This document shows positions 10,680 to 19,311 of a stretch of DNA of 64,000 bases, in pieces (positions within the stretch are counted from its first letter, which is position 1; each line of letters starts with the position of its first letter). The notes beneath the pieces are model-generated. The model saw only the letters and a program-made list of their open reading frames with translations, ran no database searches and was not told the origin of the DNA. The position numbers were made by a program, and so were the translations under genes. The stretch spans positions 248,001 to 312,000 of the forward strand of contig NZ_JAJUFQ010000005.1 in assembly GCF_029263665.1 (NCBI RefSeq), in the 5' to 3' direction. Source of the stretch: Halomonas sp. (lineage in GTDB: Bacteria > Pseudomonadota > Gammaproteobacteria > Pseudomonadales > Halomonadaceae).

Positions 10680-10757
10680 CGTCAGGCGCTTCGCGTTGAG
10701 CATGCAGACGCGATTCAGGCGTAAAGATCATGGCGGCATTGGCCATGAAGAAAGCAC

Positions 10758-10788
10758 AGAAGCCTCGTAGACCCTCTACGAGGCTTCT
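10758..10788. terminator. Strong hairpin between convergent cysI operon and sulfatase gene
   Basis: A perfect 14-bp stem (AGAAGCCTCGTAGA and its complement) with a three-base CCC loop lies between two converging transcription units. T tracts are short, but the stem is long enough to act in both directions. Confidence 0.8.
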
Positions 10789-10817
10789 TGCATTCTGACC
10801 AGACCGAAGCTGTCACC

Positions 10818-12854
10818 TCAGTCGTCGTTTTCCTCGACAGGCACCGCCGAGGTGGCGATGGGGAACGTCGGGGTGAAGTTGTCCAGCAACGAGAACAGTT
10901 GCCCCAGTACCTGAACATCGCCTTCAGTGGTCACATTACCGGCCTTGATCTCGGCCCCCAGGTTAGTCTGCTGCAACAGCACCCGATTGAGTACGTCCCG
11001 GCTCAGGGTCAGGCTGAGGTCGGGCTCCTCGGCGTCTTCATCGATGCCATGCCGATAGCGTAGTACCGAGTTGTCCAGGCTCATGCGGAACTCCTGAGGC
11101 TCATCACCCGTGAAGTGCCAGTCGATGTCCAGTTCCAGTCCATCAGCCTTCGGACCATTGAGGCGCACCGCCAGCAGGTCGAAGATCTGCTCGATAGGCA
11201 GCACCTCGAGAATATCCGGCGAGGCCGTTGTCACCACGCTGGCCGGATCGAAGCCGTTTCTCAGCTCCCGGGCACCGGTCAGATAGATATTGCGCCACGG
11301 GGCAGACTCTGCCTGATAGCCCAACTGTTCGAAGATATCCGCCTGCAGTTCACGGGCTGGCTGGTTGTCCGGCTGCGCCATCACCAGATGGTTCATCAGC
11401 ATGGCGCCCCAGCGGTAGTCGCCTTCATCGAAGGCTGCCTGGCCCATTTCCATTACCGCCTCGGCACCACCCATGGCGTCGACATAGCGCTCACCGGCGC
11501 TCTGTTCAGGCAGCGGATCCAGGGTGGCCGGGTTGCCACTCCAGAAGCCCAGATAACGTTGATAGATACCTTTTACATTGTGCTTGATGGTGCCGTAATA
11601 GCCACGATTGAACCACTCGTTGGCGAGGCTGTCAGGGATTTCGATGGCTTCGGCGATCTCGTCACGCTTGTAGCCCAGATTGGCCAGCCTCAGCGTCTGA
11701 TCGTGGAGGTACTTGAGCATATCGCGCTGCTTCTCGATATAGTCGCGCACCTCCTCCTGCCCCCAGCGCGGCCAGTAATGGGAGGTCAGTACCACATCGG
11801 TACGATCACCGAAATGCTGCAGGACCTCATCCAGCGCTCGCGACCAGACCAGCGCATCGCGGACCTTCGCCCCGCGCGGCGTGAGAATGTTGTGCAACGA
11901 AGCATTGAGAATCTCCGCCGCCAGCAACGCACGCTGCTCCGGGAAGTAGAACACCATCTCCGCATCGGCCTCGGTGCCAGGCGCCATCAGAAACTCGATA
12001 TCGACCCCATCGACCGTCAAGGTCTGGCCGGTCTCGGTGATCTCTTCAGTCGGCTCGATATAGGTGAAGGTCCCGTTGGAAACGCCCTTGCCCAACCCCG
12101 CATCCACCTGCTGCTGAGCATTGCGCGGCAACCCGAAGCCAAACATGTATTGGGAACGCCGGCTCATTACATTACCCAGCAGCACCGATTCACTGGCGAC
12201 ATGATCGGTCATATGCTCTGGCCCGATGACACGAACCTCGCCTGCCGCCACCTGCTCCCGCGAAACGACACCTCTCACACCGGCAAAGTGGTCGGCATGG
12301 GAGTGCGTATAGATGACAGCAGTGACTGGTCGCTCGCCCAGTTCACTATTGATCAGCTCCATGGCGGCCTTCGAAGGTTCTGCCGTGGTCAGGGGATCGA
12401 TGACGATCCAACCCGTATCTCCACGCACGACCGTCATGGTGGCGAGGTCAAAGCCGCGGATCTGATAGATGCCATCCGTGACCTCGTACAGGCCAGGGGT
12501 GTTGTTGAGCTGTGCCAGGCGCCACAGACTGGGGTTCACAGTATCCGGCGCATCTCCCCGCAGGAACTCCTGATAGGCCGCCACGTCCCATACCACCCTG
12601 CCATCGGCATCCTTGACCACCAGATCCGGTGTGGCCTTGATCAGGCCACGCTGAGCATCCTCGAAGTCACTACGATCGGTAAAGTCCAGCTTCTCGAGCA
12701 CCTCGGCATTGGCCGCTTGGGTAGCGGCGGTAGCCGGCTTCGGCGCAATGGCCTCGTTGTACTCGGCCCAGCACAGGCTGCTGCTGCCCAGGGCAATCGC
12801 TGCAGCCAGCACCGAAGCGGTAAAAGGAAGCGCAGCAAAGGGAAGTCGAGTCAT
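10818..12854 (-). CDS. Alkyl/aryl-sulfatase, metallo-beta-lactamase fold (SdsA1-like)
   Basis: Probable zinc enzyme that hydrolyses alkyl sulfates such as SDS to alcohol and sulfate, of the SdsA1/BDS1 type. The 678-residue product starts with a signal peptide ending near Ala-Glu at residue 31. The beta-lactamase motif Thr-His-Ser-His-Ala-Asp-His is at about 183-189. A helical dimerisation domain follows, and a SCP2-like C-terminal domain covers about the last 120 residues. GAGGAAA precedes the ATG. It lies 27 bases after a DUF1302 outer-membrane gene and below an AraC regulator, all on one strand, which suggests surfactant or fatty-alcohol use. The exact substrate is not shown. Confidence 0.88.
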   Translation of the reverse strand: MTRLPFAALPFTASVLAAAIALGSSSLCWAEYNEAIAPKPATAATQAANAEVLEKLDFTDRSDFEDAQRGLIKATPDLVVKDADGRVVWDVAAYQEFLRGDAPDTVNPSLWRLAQLNNTPGLYEVTDGIYQIRGFDLATMTVVRGDTGWIVIDPLTTAEPSKAAMELINSELGERPVTAVIYTHSHADHFAGVRGVVSREQVAAGEVRVIGPEHMTDHVASESVLLGNVMSRRSQYMFGFGLPRNAQQQVDAGLGKGVSNGTFTYIEPTEEITETGQTLTVDGVDIEFLMAPGTEADAEMVFYFPEQRALLAAEILNASLHNILTPRGAKVRDALVWSRALDEVLQHFGDRTDVVLTSHYWPRWGQEEVRDYIEKQRDMLKYLHDQTLRLANLGYKRDEIAEAIEIPDSLANEWFNRGYYGTIKHNVKGIYQRYLGFWSGNPATLDPLPEQSAGERYVDAMGGAEAVMEMGQAAFDEGDYRWGAMLMNHLVMAQPDNQPARELQADIFEQLGYQAESAPWRNIYLTGARELRNGFDPASVVTTASPDILEVLPIEQIFDLLAVRLNGPKADGLELDIDWHFTGDEPQEFRMSLDNSVLRYRHGIDEDAEEPDLSLTLSRDVLNRVLLQQTNLGAEIKAGNVTTEGDVQVLGQLFSLLDNFTPTFPIATSAVPVEENDD

Positions 12855-12881
12855 GGTGTTTCCTCGTCGTTATGGTTGTTG

Positions 12882-14855
12882 TCAGAACTTCAAGCCGGCC
12901 GCTGCGGTGATGAAGTCGAAATCGGTATCGGCATAATCCGTATTGCCGCTACCCGCCCATAAAACTTCGGCGAAGTAGCGATCCTGATAATCCGCCTTTA
13001 TCCCTACACTGCCGAGCAAGCGGTCTTCGACAAAGTTGGCGTCATAGGACCAGCCGGAGACGTCATGACCGAACATGACATAGGGCGTCAGCGTCAGGCC
13101 TGGCACGACATCGGGATAGATCAGTTGACCGCGCAGGCGGTAGCCCCAGGAGAAGTCGCTTGCATAACCGTCACTGGAACACCCTCGGCCGGTGTAATCC
13201 GGGTTGGGTGTGGCGATGGCACAACCTATCTCACTGCCCTGCGCCAGATCGGTCCCGAATCGGTCGCCCTTGGTATAACGACGGTCTTCAAGATCCGCCA
13301 GATCATGGACGTACTTCATGCCAACCTCGCCCACCAGCACCAGCGCCTTGGAGCCGAGTACGTTGGGTATCGGTTGAATGGCGCCGATGGTCAGTTGCGA
13401 GACGTCATAGCGATCGTAGCCGTTGAAGGTGTCCCCCGGCGCTGTAGACCTGGCCCCATCGGCCAGCGTGATGTCTTCGCCGATGGCGCCAGAAAGCGCA
13501 TCTGGATCCCGAGCAAAGGCGGCGATCAGGTCAGACGTGGCCAATTGCAATGGCTGGTCATGGCGGAAGCTGTATTCACCAAAGACCTGTGTGGCCTGAC
13601 CGAATTTAGTGTGAAACGCTGCCCCGAAGACCTGGATATCCTCGGGATAGTCAGCAAAGTACTTGGCGTTCAGATCCGGGTCGTAACTCGAGTCTGTCGG
13701 GGGTCTCCAACCCGGCGAAAGGCCATTGTCGTCCGGGCTGGTATACCCCCCCGAGACGACGCTGGCATAAGGCCGGCGCGAGTGAATATTCATGGCATAG
13801 GCGGTTATCGCGGTATCTTCGCTGGGGTGATAACCAAGACTCAACCCGAACTGTCCCGTGTCACTCGGCGTATTGTCGCTCGCTCGCTCGATCATCAACC
13901 CATTGTGATAACCATAGGGATCATTCAGGTCGCTGGGTATCGCTCCACTACCGATGACAGCCCCGCTACAGCCGCCAGCCACATAGTCGTGGGTACTGAA
14001 CGCGGTACCACAGCCATCGAGCACCGTGCTATCCCAGTCCAACTGATAGAAGCCCCCCAACTGCCACTCGTTGGTCAGCTCGAATTCTGCGCTGAGCAAC
14101 GTTGTCGGCAGACGCAGGTTATCTCCCGGCATGCGTAGTGCCGCCGGGCGATAGGGGTTGATGGTATTGATGCCATTGACGAAGAACTTGCTTTCTCCCC
14201 AAGGCAAGTACTGATCACCCAGCGTCACCTTCAGGTCATGGTCGGCCACATCGAAGTTGCCGTAGGCGTATACCTCGGTGAAGGTCGCGCCCTTGAAGCG
14301 GGACAGACGATCATAGTGGCTGTCGTCCAGAGGTTCGTTGCTGGCATAACCATTGGCGAGACTGCCGAAGGGCACTTCGTGATGTTCCTGATAGAGGTCG
14401 TACCAGGCCTTGCCGGCAATACGCGCCCCGACATTGCGATACTCCAGATCGAGCTGAGTCGTGAAGATGATTGGCGTCGAAGTCAGCTCACGGTCCGCGT
14501 AGTTGGCGCGACCATCATCATTATTGCGCCCTCCGACGGGGTTATAGCCGCTGCCATTCAAGCCGGCTGCGTCCGCATTCCCCTGAAAGACATAACTCTT
14601 GTCGGCGGACTCGGCGCTCCATATTGCCCCGGCACTCAACGAGCCCGACAGCGTCGCCTCGACTTCACCGAAATTTTGCTCGATGGCATCGGCAGGAAAT
14701 GCTGCCAACAACAGGCAGGAAGGGAGTAGCCAAGGGCGGCTGCCGTCAATGATTTTTCTCGAAACTGTTACCCGATCTCTGCCGAATGTCTGCAATTGGA
14801 CGTGAGAAAGCCTGCGCGCATGATGTACATGCGCGGATTGAAGCAACTGCATGGT
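12882..14855 (-). CDS. DUF1302 family outer-membrane protein
   Basis: The 657-residue protein matches the DUF1302 family of Pseudomonas and Halomonas: aromatic, Gly/Asp-rich beta-strand-like segments throughout, GDQYLPWGES and NPYRPAALRMPGD in the middle, and a C-terminus ending in Leu-Lys-Phe as in outer-membrane barrels. A hydrophobic signal-like stretch (residues ~38-56, ending Pro-Ala-Asp-Ala) follows an unusually long N-terminal region. Start at 14855 is preferred over 14906 because GAGGA lies about 7 bases upstream. Members often accompany enzymes for lipid or steroid-like substrates, so a role in taking up alkyl sulfates or their products is an inference from the neighbour. Confidence 0.82.
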   Translation of the reverse strand, partial: TMQLLQSAHVHHARRLSHVQLQTFGRDRVTVSRKIIDGSRPWLLPSCLLLAAFPADAIEQNFGEVEATLSGSLSAGAIWSAESADKSYVFQGNADAAGLNGSGYNPVGGRNNDDGRANYADRELTSTPIIFTTQLDLEYRNVGARIAGKAWYDLYQEHHEVPFGSLANGYASNEPLDDSHYDRLSRFKGATFTEVYAYGNFDVADHDLKVTLGDQYLPWGESKFFVNGINTINPYRPAALRMPGDNLRLPTTLLSAEFELTNEWQLGGFYQLDWDSTVLDGCGTAFSTHDYVAGGCSGAVIGSGAIPSDLNDPYGYHNGLMIERASDNTPSDTGQFGLSLGYHPSEDTAITAYAMNIHSRRPYASVVSGGYTSPDDNGLSPGWRPPTDSSYDPDLNAKYFADYPEDIQVFGAAFHTKFGQATQVFGEYSFRHDQPLQLATSDLIAAFARDPDALSGAIGEDITLADGARSTAPGDTFNGYDRYDVSQLTIGAIQPIPNVLGSKALVLVGEVGMKYVHDLADLEDRRYTKGDRFGTDLAQGSEIGCAIATPNPDYTGRGCSSDGYASDFSWGYRLRGQLIYPDVVPGLTLTPYVMFGHDVSGWSYDANFVEDRLLGSVGIKADYQDRYFAEVLWAGSGNTDYADTDFDFITAAAGLKF

Positions 14856-14962
14856 CTGGTCCTCAAGCGTGTCGTCGTTCCTTTGCCACCCAGCCATTTC
14901 CGCCATGAATCCAGTGGGCAGAAGGCCTTTCGGGAGGCGCTGTCGTCAGCAGGACCGTATGC

Positions 14963-15040
14963 CTAACAGAGCAGGTAACTGATGCAGAGCAGAAACTTGA
15001 AGTTCTGCCCTCCAAGAACTGTGGGCTGATCTGTAGTCAT
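14963..15040 (-). CDS. Possible 25-residue small protein upstream of DUF1302 gene
   Basis: Open frame of 26 codons including stop, ATG at 15040, preceded by AGGTGA at a 6-base spacing. The product starts MTTDQPTVLGGQNFKF and ends in a hydrophobic, Cys-rich tail (Leu-Leu-Cys-Ile-Ser-Tyr-Leu-Leu-Cys). It lies in the leader of the DUF1302-sulfatase unit, on the same strand. I do not recognise a family. It could be a regulatory leader peptide, a small membrane protein or chance. Confidence 0.4.
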   Translation of the reverse strand: MTTDQPTVLGGQNFKFLLCISYLLC

Positions 15041-15145
15041 GACATGTCACCTGTATTTGTCAGTTATCGTTTACTGGTGATTTTCAAGCAGAATAGATAA
15101 CTCAAAACGACAAACATTGACCCGTTATGCAGCCAATTTGACAGA

Positions 15146-16159
15146 TCACGCAAAACCCTGAATTTCCGCCTTATGCTTTCGTCGCCATTGGGTAGGACTT
15201 TCCCCCGTAACTCGCTTGAAACTGCGAGTCAAAGCGCTCAATTGGCTATACCCAAGCAACTCTGCGATTTCACTCAAGCGCAAGTCAGTATCAAGCAGGT
15301 AGGTCTGGGCTGCCTTCATGCGAGCCCTATCGAGCAACTGCTGGAAGCTCAGGCCACGCTGTGCCAGCCGCACCTGAAGTGTTCGTGCCGACACGGCCAA
15401 CGCGCCAGCGACATCGTCCAATTTCACCTGATCCAGCGGCAGCAGGTTGGTGATGATCCACTCCACCTTGTCCTCGATGTCATTCCATTGGTGATGGCGC
15501 ATCAACGAATTGATCAAGCGGCGCAACATCGGACTTCCCCCAGCAATGGGCTGCTCCAGGCATCTTCGGTCGAAGACCAGCGCACTATCTTTGCTGTTGA
15601 AGCACAACGGCGCCTGCAGCAAACGTGTATAAGGTTCAACATCGATGGGATCGTCACCGACCAGATAGACCGCTCGTAGCTTGATCGACTCACCATACAA
15701 GAAGGAGATAATGTTATAAGCCACCATCAACGTGTGGTCGTTGTGCTGGCGTGAGGGCTGCGTCTGGCCAGCCACCTGATAAGTGAAGTGATAGGACGCC
15801 TGTCCTTCGGTTTCCGTCAGGCGTACCTCCAGCCCCTGAACATGACGGCCAATCTGTTCTGCGATAGTGGTCAGTGCCTCGCGCATGGTCTCGCACTGCT
15901 GTATCAGCAGTCCCACGAGGCCCAGGGTGGAGATATTCTGATGGCGACCAAGCAGCAAGCCGAAATGACGACACCCCGTAGCACGAGCTGCCAGTTCCAG
16001 CAGATCGATCTTGGTCAGAACGGGGATCAGCCGATCCGGACGGTCAAGGTAGTCCGGAGGCAAGCTCAGGTCCGCGAGCAGCTGTCGAGCATCGACCTTG
16101 TACTCGGCCAGCAATGCCACATACCCGGTCAGGGCGGCAACGCGAACCATCTGCTGCAT
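15146..16159 (-). CDS. AraC-family regulator with OruR/ArgR-type N-terminal domain
   Basis: The 337-residue protein has an N-terminal arabinose-binding-like domain (residues ~20-200; the HFGLLLG and LGLVGLL stretches are typical) and a C-terminal AraC DNA-binding domain (about 235-330) with LSEIAELLGYSQLSALTRSF in the second helix-turn-helix, ending Arg-Val-Thr-Gly-Glu-Ser-Pro-x-x-Trp-Arg. Its position directly above the DUF1302 and alkyl-sulfatase genes on the same strand suggests that it activates them in response to a hydrophobic substrate; this is inference. Confidence 0.9.
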   Translation of the reverse strand: MQQMVRVAALTGYVALLAEYKVDARQLLADLSLPPDYLDRPDRLIPVLTKIDLLELAARATGCRHFGLLLGRHQNISTLGLVGLLIQQCETMREALTTIAEQIGRHVQGLEVRLTETEGQASYHFTYQVAGQTQPSRQHNDHTLMVAYNIISFLYGESIKLRAVYLVGDDPIDVEPYTRLLQAPLCFNSKDSALVFDRRCLEQPIAGGSPMLRRLINSLMRHHQWNDIEDKVEWIITNLLPLDQVKLDDVAGALAVSARTLQVRLAQRGLSFQQLLDRARMKAAQTYLLDTDLRLSEIAELLGYSQLSALTRSFKRVTGESPTQWRRKHKAEIQGFA

Positions 16160-16275
16160 CCAGCTCTACTCCGTTGTTATCAAAGTCCGTTATCAAAAAC
16201 CGGCTTCCGACATTGGCCTTCGGAATCAGGGCGGCCAGTATAACCTGAGTACGGCACCAGGCCACTTTTGCCTGC

Positions 16276-16869
16276 TTATCCTCGCCGTTTCTGCTGACGC
16301 TCGCGATTGTTGGCACGGGCACGTTCACTCTTGCGCAGCATCACCCAGGTCGCACCAAGCCCCCCATCACGCTCTTGCGCAGACACAAAGGCCTGGACTT
16401 CATCGAAGGTCACCAACCACTTGGCCAGGTACGAGCGCAACACATTGGCAGGAGCGTCGATCTCTCGACTACGGCCATGGATGATCAGAACAGAACGCAG
16501 GTCTGCTGCAAAGGCCTCGCGGATGAACATCGGCAATTCGCGGCGACATTCGTGCAATGGTCGCCGCAACAGATGGAGACTGGCCTGGATGGGATACCCA
16601 CCATGCTTCAAGCGCTCCACGACAGCAAGTTGAATGCCGTCGCGGCGATACTCCAGAGGATCGAAAGGCGGTACAAGGTCAACAAAATCGTCGGAAAGAC
16701 CATCGGCGTTCTTGTCACCCTGCTGGGCAGCACGCCGACGCTCCAGTTGAGCCTCGCTGGGCGTTCCACGCTGACGACTGATGTCAGCACGATCATGTCC
16801 ATGCGACAAAGGCCTGACGTCCCCCATCAGTGCCCGGAAATCCACATCATCGTGACAACCTTCCACCAT
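16276..16869 (-). CDS. Smr-domain protein
   Basis: The 197-residue protein has a C-terminal Smr (MutS2-related) domain at about 95-180. It holds an altered first motif, SLHLLRRPLHECRREL, in place of the usual Leu-Asp-Leu-His-Gly, and the conserved VLIIHGRSRE. Smr proteins are nucleases acting on DNA or, as SmrB, on mRNA at collided ribosomes. A long basic, charged N-terminal extension and a basic tail are visible. The start carries an excellent AGGAGGT. The loss of the normal DxH motif makes nuclease activity uncertain. Confidence 0.85.
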   Translation of the reverse strand: MVEGCHDDVDFRALMGDVRPLSHGHDRADISRQRGTPSEAQLERRRAAQQGDKNADGLSDDFVDLVPPFDPLEYRRDGIQLAVVERLKHGGYPIQASLHLLRRPLHECRRELPMFIREAFAADLRSVLIIHGRSREIDAPANVLRSYLAKWLVTFDEVQAFVSAQERDGGLGATWVMLRKSERARANNRERQQKRRG

Positions 16870-17039
16870 CGGGCACCTCCTCTCATGCTAGCTGTCATGT
16901 CTTGCACTAACTTCCTAGCCTACCAAGGGTTACTCCCGAACTTAACCCGAGTTGTGGTCGTCGTCGGCAGCACCCTACAATAACTATCGCTTCAACCAGC
17001 ATTTCAATCAGCACTTCATGCGCTCGAGGATGTTTGTTC

Positions 17040-17387
17040 ATGCCGCCCATTACCCTGCTGCACAATCCGCGTTGTTCCAAGTCCCGTGAAGCCCTTGCCC
17101 TGCTTGAGGAAGCCGGAGTCGACGTTAGCGTACGTCGTTATCTGGACGAGCCTCTCAGCGCTGCAGAACTGCATGACCTGGTATCACGCCTGCAGGGAGA
17201 TACCAAGGAACTGGTACGCACCAACGAGAGCGAGTGGAAAGCACTCGCGGCCGACAGCAACGATATCGAACAAGTCATTGCTGCCATCGTCGCCCATCCC
17301 AAGGTGCTGCAACGCCCCATTGCCGATGATGGTAAACGAGTGATCATCGGACGTCCGCCGGAAAATATCCGCGAACTGCTGGCTTGA
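17040..17387 (+). CDS. arsC: ArsC-family reductase
   Basis: 115-residue thioredoxin-fold protein of the ArsC family (glutaredoxin-dependent arsenate reductase). The active-site segment is LLHNPRCSKSREAL, with Cys near residue 12. The conserved Arg-Pro-Ile and Gly-Arg-Pro-Pro-Glu segments near the C-terminus fit. An in-frame TTG at 17034 is possible, but AGGA at 17027-17030 favours ATG at 17040. It is the first gene of an arsC-wrbA-DUF2069 cluster also known in Pseudomonas, without arsB or arsR, so a general redox role is as likely as arsenate resistance. Confidence 0.9.
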   Translation: MPPITLLHNPRCSKSREALALLEEAGVDVSVRRYLDEPLSAAELHDLVSRLQGDTKELVRTNESEWKALAADSNDIEQVIAAIVAHPKVLQRPIADDGKRVIIGRPPENIRELLA

Positions 17388-18445
<1,058 letters not shown>

Positions 18446-18507
18446 AATTATGTTCTGGACTGAAAGTCAGTTCGAATTTTCAACGCAAATTTTTACCGGA
18501 GAACACC

Positions 18508-19149
18508 ATGATTCGCGATATAGCCGATATCCGGCGTGATTACGAAGGCGGCATCCTGGATGAATCCCGGGTCCCTGCAAACCCCTTTGAACTGTTCGAG
18601 GAATGGTTCTCCCTGGCAGTGGACACCGACCCGGATGATGCCAATGCCATGACACTGTCCACCGTAGACAGCCAAGGCCTTCCCCATGCGCGCATTGTGC
18701 TGCTCAAGGGAATCGCCGAACAAGGCTTTGAGTTCTACACCAACTACCACAGTGGCAAGGGTGGCGAGCTGGCCAATGTCCCGCATGTTGCGCTGGTATT
18801 CTGGTGGCCCAAGCTGTCTCGCCAGATACGCATCGAGGGCGATGTGGAGATGGTGTCAGAGGAAGCGTCCGACGCTTACTTTGCCAGTCGCCCACGGGGT
18901 AGTCAGCTGGGCGCCTGGATTTCCAACCAGAGCGTCATCATTCCTGATCGTGCCTGGCTGGAAGAGCGCAAACACCGTTTCGAACAGGTATATGAAGGCC
19001 AGGAAATTCCACGCCCAGTACACTGGGGAGGCTATCGAGTATTGCCGGAGATGATCGAGTTCTGGCAGGGTCAGCCAAGCCGCCTGCATGATCGCATTCG
19101 CTATCAGAAGCGCGACGAGAGCTGGGAGACATCTCGCCTGGCGCCCTGA
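18508..19149 (+). CDS. pdxH: Pyridoxamine 5'-phosphate oxidase
   Basis: FMN enzyme that oxidises pyridoxamine or pyridoxine 5'-phosphate to pyridoxal phosphate. The 213-residue product contains the family features: ARIVLLKGI, FYTNYHSGKG, RIEGDVEMVS, and the C-terminal signature in which a Trp-Gly-Gly-Tyr-Arg-Val segment is followed by Glu-Phe-Trp-Gln-Gly and Arg-Leu-His-Asp-Arg. GGAGA precedes the ATG. A clear terminator follows at 19264. Confidence 0.96.
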   Translation: MIRDIADIRRDYEGGILDESRVPANPFELFEEWFSLAVDTDPDDANAMTLSTVDSQGLPHARIVLLKGIAEQGFEFYTNYHSGKGGELANVPHVALVFWWPKLSRQIRIEGDVEMVSEEASDAYFASRPRGSQLGAWISNQSVIIPDRAWLEERKHRFEQVYEGQEIPRPVHWGGYRVLPEMIEFWQGQPSRLHDRIRYQKRDESWETSRLAP

Positions 19150-19204
19150 TACATTGCACAGTGAACCGGATCACCGTAAGCGGGCCGGAGCGAGAAAATC
19201 AAAC

Positions 19205-19281
19205 GGCTAGTAGAAATGGTTGGTAGTAGAAATGGCTAGCCGTAGAAACAGATAGTCGTAGCAACGGGTAGCGGTAATGTG
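19205..19281. repeat. Degenerate 16-base tandem repeat after pdxH
   Basis: Four to five imperfect units of about 16 bases (examples GGTTGGTAGTAGAAAT at 19218 and GGCTAGCCGTAGAAAC at 19234, then 19250 and 19266). They share a TAG-x-x-GTAG-x-AA pattern and run directly into the pdxH terminator. No open frame is associated. Confidence 0.6.
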
Positions 19282-19298
19282 GCCGCTACCCGTCTTTT
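19264..19298 (+). terminator. Terminator of pdxH
   Basis: An 11-bp perfect stem (ACGGGTAGCGG with CCGCTACCCGT), 8-base loop and a CTTTT tail: rho-independent. Confidence 0.88.
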
Positions 19299-19311
19299 CC
19301 CTTGCCTGGCA

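Noticed and set aside
11115..14138. Long plus-strand frames opposite the sulfatase and DUF1302 genes
   Set aside because: They mirror genes with clear signal peptides and family motifs and have no recognisable domains themselves.
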